A stretch of DNA of 36,707 nt from Betaproteobacteria bacterium (GTDB taxonomy: Bacteria > Pseudomonadota > Gammaproteobacteria > Burkholderiales > SG8-41), in contig VGIF01000015.1 in assembly GCA_016868015.1 (NCBI GenBank), positions 1-36,707 of the forward strand. The letters run 5' to 3'. Below are positions 30,437-36,707 of this stretch, one piece after another. Position 1 is the first letter of the stretch, and each line of letters begins with the position of its first letter. The notes under the pieces are model-generated. The model was not told where the DNA came from. It did no database searches and saw only the letters and a list, made by a program, of their open reading frames with translations. A program made the position numbers and the translations under genes.

Positions 30437-31699
30437 TTAGACCACCGAACCCATCTTGAAGATCGGCATATACATGGCGATCACCATGCCGCCGATCAGC
30501 GTGCCGAGCACCACCATGATGATTGGTTCCATCAAGCTTGACAGGGCCGCCAGCGAGTCATCCACCTCGGCCTCGTAAAAATCGGCCACTTTGGAGAGCA
30601 TCGCATCCAGCGAGCCCGATTCCTCGCCGATCGATACCATCATCACCACCATGTTGGTGAACACTTTGGAATTTTCCATGGCGCTGGTGAGGCTGGAGCC
30701 GGTGGCGACTTCGCTTTGAATTTTTTTGGTGGCAGTGTAGTACTCGTGGTTGCCCGCTGCTCCCGCCACCGAATCCAGCGCTTCCACCAGCGGAACGCCG
30801 GCGGCGAACATGGTCGAGAGCGTGCGCGTCCAGCGCGCCACCGCGGACTTGCGGATCAGTTCGCCGAACACCGGCACGCGCAGCAGCAAACGGTCCATCA
30901 CGATTTGCATCTTGACCGAGCGCTTCCAGAAGTAGAAAAACGCGTAGCCGCCGGCGCCAATGCTGCCGAAGATAAGCCACCAATATTGGACAAAATACTC
31001 GGAAATGGTCATCACCAAAACCGTCGGCGCCGGGAGATCTGCGCCGAAGCTGGCGAACACTTCTTTGAATGCCGGGATTACCCAAATCATGATCACCGCG
31101 GTAATCACAAAGGCCACCACGATAATCGACACCGGATAAAACAGCGCCGATTTGATCTTGCTCTTGATGGCAAGAATCTTTTCCTTGTACGTCGCCAGGC
31201 GGTCGAGCAGGCTATCCAAAATACCGGCCGATTCACCCGCGCCGATCAGGTTGCAAAACAGGGCATCGAAATACAGCGGATGTTTCTCAAATGCCTGTTT
31301 GAGACTGGCGCCCGTTTCCACATCGGTTTTGATGTCGAGCAGCAGCCGTGACACCGCCGGGTTGGCATGGCCCTTGCCGACGATGTCGAAGGCTTGCAAC
31401 AACGGCACGCCGGACTTCATCATCGTCGCGAGCTGCCGCGTGAACAAGGAGATATCTTTTTCGGTGACCTTGCCGCCGCGTCCTGCCCGCTGCTTTTTGA
31501 CCGAATCGACTTTGATGCCCTGGCGGCGCAATGTGGCGTTGACCTGAGCTTCGCCCGCCGCGCGAACTTCGCCGCGCACGGTTTTACCGGCCTTATCCTT
31601 GCCTGTCCAAACGTATGTGGCTTCTTGTGAAGCGGCAGCTTTTCTGCCTGCCCCTGCGGTTGCTGTTGCCGTCGCCATCGCACCCCCTATTTTACTCAA
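30437..31699 (-). CDS. pilC: Type IV pilus inner-membrane platform protein PilC (T2SS F family)
   Basis: YVWTGKDKAGKTVRGEVRA...DISLFTRQLATMMKSGVPLLQAFDIV...EPIIMVVLGTLIGGMVIAMYMPIFKMGSVV. The start may be the internal ATG giving MATATATAG. Confidence 0.93.
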   Translation of the reverse strand: MSKIGGAMATATATAGAGRKAAASQEATYVWTGKDKAGKTVRGEVRAAGEAQVNATLRRQGIKVDSVKKQRAGRGGKVTEKDISLFTRQLATMMKSGVPLLQAFDIVGKGHANPAVSRLLLDIKTDVETGASLKQAFEKHPLYFDALFCNLIGAGESAGILDSLLDRLATYKEKILAIKSKIKSALFYPVSIIVVAFVITAVIMIWVIPAFKEVFASFGADLPAPTVLVMTISEYFVQYWWLIFGSIGAGGYAFFYFWKRSVKMQIVMDRLLLRVPVFGELIRKSAVARWTRTLSTMFAAGVPLVEALDSVAGAAGNHEYYTATKKIQSEVATGSSLTSAMENSKVFTNMVVMMVSIGEESGSLDAMLSKVADFYEAEVDDSLAALSSLMEPIIMVVLGTLIGGMVIAMYMPIFKMGSVV

Positions 31700-31763
31700 T
31701 CAAACCAATGAGTTAGAGAAACTTGCCGATTATCTCTCCGGGTGCCCAACGGGTAAAGCCTGT

Positions 31764-33089
31764 TTAGCCGTTAACCGTGGCATTGTGCTCATCTTGTTGC
31801 GCATTTGGTGGTACGGCGCGCACTACCTTCACAATACGGCCTTGCGTGTGCACGATCTGCAGCGGCACCCCGGCGATTTTGATGCTGGTGTTGGGCTCCG
31901 GGATGTCCTGTAGATTCTCCAGCAAAAGCCCGTTCAAAGTCTTGGGCCCGTCGAGCGGAAACCGAAAGCCCAGCTTGCGATTGAGTTCCCGTAACGGCGT
32001 GCCACCCTCGATCAAATAGCTGCCATCGGCCTGCTTGGTGTAGCCGCCCGCGCGCATCGGCGAGTTGGTGGTGAATTCGCCGATGATTTCCTCGATGATA
32101 TCTTCCAACGTGACCAAGCCTTGCAACTCGCCATATTCGTCGACGATCAAGCCCAGCCGATCCTGGCTTTCCTGGAAGTTTTGCAACTGCATGAACAGCG
32201 GCGTGCCCGACACGATGAAGTACGGCTCGCGCACTAGGGCGAACAGCGATTCTTGGGAGACATCGTCGCGATTGATCAGGTTTAGCGCATGCCGCACGCG
32301 CAGCGTGCCGATGATTTCATCCATGTCCTCGCGAAAAACCAATACGCGCCGATGATGCGCGGTGAGCAACTGCTGGGTGATTTCCTCCAGCGGCGAGGCA
32401 AGGTTGATCAGCTCGATTTGGCTGCGCGGCACCATGATATCGTCGACCGTGATCGCCTCCAATTCGAATAGGTTGAGCAGAATGGCGCTGTGCTTTTTGG
32501 GCAGGATGTTCGACGATTCCAGCACGATGGTGCGCAACTCCTCGGCCGACAGGGCTTGCGTGCCGCCGTCTTGCTCGCGTATGCGAAACAGCCGCAGCAG
32601 CGGCTTTAGCAGCGTGTCGGTCGATTTCGCGAGCAACGCCACAAACGGCGCCGAGATAAACGCCAAGGCGCGCATCGGCCATGCCGCAAGTCGCGCGATG
32701 CCCTCGGCGTTGTATTGCGCCAGGCGTTTGGGCACCAGTTCGCCGATGACGATGGTGGCGTAGGTGATGCCCAACACGATCACTGTCGTGGCGGCAATGT
32801 TTGACAGTTGCGCCTCAAAGCCGAACGACTGAAACCATTTTGAGAGCGGCGCGGCGAACACCGCTTCACCGACGATACCATTTAACAGGCCGATCGAGGT
32901 GATGCCGATCTGGATGGTTGATAAAAAGCGCGTGGGATCGCCGCATAGTTTTGCCGCTGCCGCGGCGAGGCCGTCGCCGCCGTTGGCGAGCGTCGCCAGC
33001 CGTGAGCGGCGCGCGGTGAGCAGCGCCACTTCCGACATGGCGAACAACCCGTTTAAAAAAATCAGCGCGGCGAGTAACAATATGTCCAT
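31764..33089 (-). CDS. CNNM/CBS-domain hemolysin-family (CorC/TlyC-like) transporter-associated protein
   Basis: MDILLLAALIFLNGLFAMSEVALLTARRSRLATLANGG (DUF21-like), CBS-like IVDEYGELQGLVTLEDIIEEIIGEF, CorC_HlyC-like C-terminus. Confidence 0.9.
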   Translation of the reverse strand: MDILLLAALIFLNGLFAMSEVALLTARRSRLATLANGGDGLAAAAAKLCGDPTRFLSTIQIGITSIGLLNGIVGEAVFAAPLSKWFQSFGFEAQLSNIAATTVIVLGITYATIVIGELVPKRLAQYNAEGIARLAAWPMRALAFISAPFVALLAKSTDTLLKPLLRLFRIREQDGGTQALSAEELRTIVLESSNILPKKHSAILLNLFELEAITVDDIMVPRSQIELINLASPLEEITQQLLTAHHRRVLVFREDMDEIIGTLRVRHALNLINRDDVSQESLFALVREPYFIVSGTPLFMQLQNFQESQDRLGLIVDEYGELQGLVTLEDIIEEIIGEFTTNSPMRAGGYTKQADGSYLIEGGTPLRELNRKLGFRFPLDGPKTLNGLLLENLQDIPEPNTSIKIAGVPLQIVHTQGRIVKVVRAVPPNAQQDEHNATVNG

Positions 33090-33185
33090 GGTTTTGCTTT
33101 CATGCGTGCGCGGGCACACCGGGATTGATTGTATTTATCCCGTGCATCGGCAACAATCCGCGCACTGATTTAAAGGAGAAATGGC

Positions 33186-34166
33186 ATGTTGAATGTGGCT
33201 ATCTATGGTATGGGCAACTGGGGTTCGCGCTTGATCGCCTCGGTGCAGGGCAAAAGCGGCAAAATCAAATTTACCCACGGCATTACGCGTGACCCGGCGC
33301 GGCACCGCGAGGCTGCCGAAAAATTCGGCCTGCAGTTAACCAACAGCTACGCCGACGTTTTGCGCGATCCGCATGTCGACGCGGTGCTGATTGCCACGCC
33401 GCACTCCATGCATTGCCAGCATATTTGCGAAGCCGCGCGCGCCGGCAAGCATGTGTTTTCCGAAAAACCGATCACGCTAACCGCCGCCACCGCGCGCGAA
33501 GCGGTCGCGGCCACTCAGGCCGCGGGTGTTACGCTGGGCTTGGGCTTCAATCGTCGCTATGCGCCGTCCTTCGTCGAAATGCAACGCCGTCTGCTCGCCG
33601 GCGAAATCGGCGAGCTGCTGCATATCGAAGGCCATCACTCCGGCCCGACGGGTTTTAATCTCAAACCGAACTACTGGCGCTCCACGCGCGCCGAGTCGCC
33701 CGCCGGTGGCATGACGCCGCGAGGCATCCACACCATCGACGCCATGATCAACCTGGGCGGATTGATCAGTGAAGTGTATGCGCACAGCGAACGGCGCAAG
33801 CTGCAATTGCCGATCGACATGGACGACACCACCTCGATGCTGCTCAAGTTCAAAAACGGCATCACCGGTTATTTCGCCGTGCTGTTCATCACCGGCGAGT
33901 TGTATCGCGTGCACGCGTTCGGCACCAAAGGCTGGCTCGAATTACGCGGCGACACCGAACTCATTGCCTGCGGGCTCGAAGGTAAGCCGCAGCGCATCGA
34001 GTTGCAGCCGGCGGAGAAGGAGCGGGCCGAGCTCGAAGCGTTTGCCGATGCGGTGGCGGCGAAACAACCCTACATGGTGCCGCCGGAACAGGCGGTGAAT
34101 GGCATCGCCGTCATTGAAGCGATAGTGGCGTCGGCCGAGAGCGGGAATGTCATGAAAATCGGTTAA
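33186..34166 (+). CDS. Gfo/Idh/MocA family oxidoreductase
   Basis: VAIYGMGNWGSRLIASVQ, HVDAVLIATPHSMHCQHICEAARAGKHVFSEKPITLT. Confidence 0.93.
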   Translation: MLNVAIYGMGNWGSRLIASVQGKSGKIKFTHGITRDPARHREAAEKFGLQLTNSYADVLRDPHVDAVLIATPHSMHCQHICEAARAGKHVFSEKPITLTAATAREAVAATQAAGVTLGLGFNRRYAPSFVEMQRRLLAGEIGELLHIEGHHSGPTGFNLKPNYWRSTRAESPAGGMTPRGIHTIDAMINLGGLISEVYAHSERRKLQLPIDMDDTTSMLLKFKNGITGYFAVLFITGELYRVHAFGTKGWLELRGDTELIACGLEGKPQRIELQPAEKERAELEAFADAVAAKQPYMVPPEQAVNGIAVIEAIVASAESGNVMKIG

Positions 34167-34184
34167 TCACCGATGAAAACAGCA

Positions 34185-34281
34185 TCACCGCGAAGGCGCA
34201 GAGGCGCAGAGAACTGCCGCAGAGAAAAACGTGCGAAGTTTTCTCCGCGATTCCTCTGCGTCTCTGCGCCTCTGCGGTGAA
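34185..34281. repeat. Large palindromic intergenic repeat, copy B (CGCAGAGG family)
   Basis: tcaccgcgaaggcgcagaggcgcagagaactgccgcagagaaaaac...cctctgcgtctctgcgcctctgcggtga. Shares gcgcagaggcgcagagaac and cgcagagaaaaac with copy A. Confidence 0.88.
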
Positions 34282-34298
34282 GGGTTGGTTTTTGGGAA

Positions 34299-35465
34299 CT
34301 ACACAGCGTTTGCCATTGCCGCAAACGCCTGCGCAATATCCGTTATGAGATCCTCAGGGTCTTCCAAGCCGATGTGCATGCGTATCACCTGCCCATCCTC
34401 GGCCCATTTCGTCGCGGTGCGCAGCGGCGCGATATTGGGCGCGGTGACCAGCGATTCGTAGCCGCCCCAACTGGAGCCGATGCCGAACAGTTTTAGCGCA
34501 TCAACGAACGCCGCCACTTGTTTTTTGTTCACCGGCTTTAACACAAACGAAAACAGCGAGGCCGCGCCCTCAAAGTCGCGTTTCCAAATCGCGTGACCGG
34601 GGTCGCTTTCCAGCGCGGGGTAGAGCACGCGCTTGACTTCGCCGCGCTTTTCCAGCCAACGCGCAACGTTCAACGCATTAGCCATTTGCTGCTTCATGCG
34701 CACGCCGATGGTGCGAAAGCCGCGCAGCGCAAGATAACAATCGTCCGCGCTCGAACAATAACCGTAATCCGCCACCGCGCGCCGTACTGGCAGCCAGTAT
34801 TTTTCGTTGGTGACGATCAGTCCCATCATCACATCGGAATGGCCGACGATGTATTTGGTGCCGGCGTGGATTGACACATCGACGCCGTGCTCGAACGATC
34901 GAAAAAAATAGGGCGTGCCCCAGGTGGTGTCGGCGAGCACCGGTATGCCGTGCGCATGCGCTTCGCGCGCGATCGCCGGGATATCCTGCATCTCAAACGA
35001 GAGCGAACCAGGCGCTTCGCAGAATATTGCGTAAGTATCTGATTTTATTAACTTTTTTATTTGGGCCCCGATCAGCGGATCGTAGTACTCAATCTCCACG
35101 CCAAACGCCTTCAAGCGCCGCTCGCAAAAACTGCGCGTCGGGCCATACACGCTATCGGCCACCAGCAAATGCGAACCGGTTTTCGCAAACGCGCACAACG
35201 GCGCCGCAATCGCGGCCAGCCCCGAACACACCGCCACCGCGTTGTGGCCGCCTTCCATTTTCGCCACCGCTTCTTCCAGCGCCCAATGCGTGGGCGTGCC
35301 GTGAATGCCGTAACGCGGCGTTTTGTAATCGTCAGAAGGGCGCGTGCTGTAGGTTTCCAGATCGGGGAACACGATAGTGGACGCGCGGTACACCGGCATA
35401 TTGATGGTGCCGTGGGTTTCGCGCGGGTTGCGGCCGGAGTGGCCGAGCAGAGTATCTTTTTTCAT
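34299..35465 (-). CDS. metC: Cystathionine beta-lyase (PLP-dependent Cys/Met metabolism family)
   Basis: MKKDTLLGHSGRNPRETHGTINMPVYRASTIVFPDLETY...VLADTTWGTPYFFRSFEHGVDVSIHAGTKYIVGHSDVMMG. Confidence 0.88.
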   Translation of the reverse strand: MKKDTLLGHSGRNPRETHGTINMPVYRASTIVFPDLETYSTRPSDDYKTPRYGIHGTPTHWALEEAVAKMEGGHNAVAVCSGLAAIAAPLCAFAKTGSHLLVADSVYGPTRSFCERRLKAFGVEIEYYDPLIGAQIKKLIKSDTYAIFCEAPGSLSFEMQDIPAIAREAHAHGIPVLADTTWGTPYFFRSFEHGVDVSIHAGTKYIVGHSDVMMGLIVTNEKYWLPVRRAVADYGYCSSADDCYLALRGFRTIGVRMKQQMANALNVARWLEKRGEVKRVLYPALESDPGHAIWKRDFEGAASLFSFVLKPVNKKQVAAFVDALKLFGIGSSWGGYESLVTAPNIAPLRTATKWAEDGQVIRMHIGLEDPEDLITDIAQAFAAMANAV

Positions 35466-35639
35466 GTTTGGTTTACTTCGCCGGTTTACCTTTAAAATCG
35501 CATTATGCCCGTTGGTTCAAACCGCTTGCGGATTGCACCGCGGCGGAACGTTTCGCGGCGCCCCGGTTCCAGTTGGCAGGGCGCCAAGGCCATTTTAAAA
35601 AGTCAATTAAATCAAATATTTAAAATTTTCAGGGACAGC

Positions 35640-36485
35640 ATGGTCAAACAAACAATGCAAGCCTGGTTGCTCATAGCATGCTTTTCGGTGGGCGCTGCAT
35701 GGGCGCAAGAGCCGGCGGCAGCCAGGGAAAAGCCCATCGAGCCGCAGGCCGCTGAACCCGCCGCGGCAAAACCGTTCGAGCCGCAAGTGGGCCAAGCCGG
35801 CCGCGACGTGGTGTGGGTGCCGACCCCGGCGGTGCTGGTGGAAAAAATGCTCGATGTGGCGAAGGTCACGGCGAAAGATTTTGTGATGGACTTGGGCTCG
35901 GGCGACGGCCGCAACATCATCGCCGCCGCCAGGCGCGGCGCCAACGCGTTAGGTGTCGAATACAACCCCGACATGGTCGAACACTCGCGGCGTCTTGCCG
36001 AAAAAGCCGGCGTTGCCGACAAAGCCAGGTTCGTGCAAGGCGATATGTATGAAGCCGACATTTCCAAGGCGAGTGTGCTGGCGCTGTTTTTGCTGCCGGA
36101 GAACATGAACAAACTGGTGCCCAAGTTTCTCGGCTTAAAACCCGGCTCGCGCATCGTCGCCAATCAATTTGCGCCCACCGGCTGGGAGGCCGATGAAACC
36201 GGGCGCGTCGACGGCGAGTGCGGCAGTTGGTGCACTTGGCTGCTCTACATCGTGCCCGCGCGCGCGGAAGGGCGCTGGCGCTTCCAGGGCGGCGAACTGG
36301 AGTTCGAACAAAAATTTCAAATGCTCACCGGCAAGCTAACCGTCAATGGCGCCAGCAAGCCCGTGGAAAAAGGCCGGTTGCGCGGGGAGCAGATCATGTT
36401 TACCGTCGACGGGCGCGAATACCGAGGGGTGGTTAACGGCGACGCCATGGTCGGGGCGGGTTGGAACGCGACGAAAATCCGTTAA
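35640..36485 (+). CDS. SAM-dependent methyltransferase-fold protein with a predicted signal peptide
   Basis: MVKQTMQAWLLIACFSVGAAWAQEP (signal-like), VMDLGSGDGRNIIAAARRGANALGVEYNPDMVEHSRR (class I SAM motif I and following), extra C-terminal region. Confidence 0.85.
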   Translation: MVKQTMQAWLLIACFSVGAAWAQEPAAAREKPIEPQAAEPAAAKPFEPQVGQAGRDVVWVPTPAVLVEKMLDVAKVTAKDFVMDLGSGDGRNIIAAARRGANALGVEYNPDMVEHSRRLAEKAGVADKARFVQGDMYEADISKASVLALFLLPENMNKLVPKFLGLKPGSRIVANQFAPTGWEADETGRVDGECGSWCTWLLYIVPARAEGRWRFQGGELEFEQKFQMLTGKLTVNGASKPVEKGRLRGEQIMFTVDGREYRGVVNGDAMVGAGWNATKIR

Positions 36486-36536
36486 CCGGTAGGGTGCGTA
36501 TCGCGCACGCTGCGCGAAACCGTCGCCCGCGGGATG

Positions 36537-36707
36537 TTACTCGTTGGCGTGAAACACCAAGCCCGCATGCTCACGCAGCGTGTGAAATTTGATATTCGGC
36601 CAGTGTTCCAGCGCAACTTTGATTTCGGCATCGTGGGCGGCGAGAAAGGTCGGCGCATCGACCGCGTCGTGCGCCACACGGTGCGCATTGGCGTCGATAA
36701 AGCGTTT
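36537..36707 (-). CDS. prfC: C-terminal fragment of probable peptide chain release factor 3 (truncated by window edge)
   Basis: Minus-strand frame open to the window edge: KRFIDANAHRVAHDAVDAPTFLAAHDAEIKVALEHWPNIKFHTLREHAGLVFHANE*. The LxxWPxxxFHxxREH ending resembles RF3 C-termini. Absent from the track because it lacks a start. Confidence 0.6.
   Translation of the reverse strand, partial: KRFIDANAHRVAHDAVDAPTFLAAHDAEIKVALEHWPNIKFHTLREHAGLVFHANE

Noticed and set aside
33260-33280. caaaatcaaatttacccacgg in the oxidoreductase gene, similar to the dispersed motif
   Set aside because: Fails the TTR part of the IHF consensus and lacks the A-tract spacing; probably coincidental codon usage for GKIKFTH.
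36482-36688. 68-aa minus-strand ORF at the right edge
   Set aside because: A different minus-strand frame (36537-36707, open to the edge) gives an RF3-like C-terminus, so this ORF is out of frame.
1-36707. CRISPR arrays, tRNAs, transposases, prophage or toxin-antitoxin/defence systems
   Set aside because: None seen on either strand; nearly all sequence is accounted for by conserved housekeeping genes.

Overview
This window looks like a betaproteobacterial chromosome segment (an inference from gene content and order). It carries a complete division and cell-wall (dcw) cluster: rnpB, then mraZ-rsmH-ftsL-ftsI-murE-murF-mraY-murD-ftsW-murG-murC-murB-ddl-ftsQ-ftsA-ftsZ-lpxC. This is followed by a DUF721/DciA-like gene (minus strand), an M23 peptidase, secA, argJ, a DUF815-type ATPase and a Nudix/ThiE-like fusion. 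A minus-strand block holds yacG, zapD, pilD, pilC and a CNNM/CorC-like gene. Last come a Gfo/Idh/MocA oxidoreductase, metC, an exported SAM methyltransferase and the C-terminal end of a probable prfC. The gene content is mostly conventional. The most notable non-gene signals are: (1) a dispersed AT-rich motif of about 30 bp (A-tract, 8-9 nt, then AATCAAATACTTACG). It has a 21-bp perfect match between murF coding sequence and the argJ downstream gap, and further copies in murD, metC, the ftsA-ftsZ gap and upstream of the methyltransferase. It matches the IHF consensus WATCARNNNNTTR plus A-tract architecture. (2) A 46-codon mini-ORF between murB and ddl that re-encodes the Ddl N-terminus with only synonymous differences over ten residues and is joined to both neighbours by ATGA overlaps. 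(3) A large palindromic repeat (CGCAGAGG family) between murC and murB, with a second copy between the oxidoreductase and metC. (4) An MraZ operator with three 10-bp repeats overlapping the -10 of a strong promoter. (5) A hairpin-rich unannotated stretch downstream of rnpB. No CRISPR, tRNA or transposase was seen. All calls are by eye; no searches were run.
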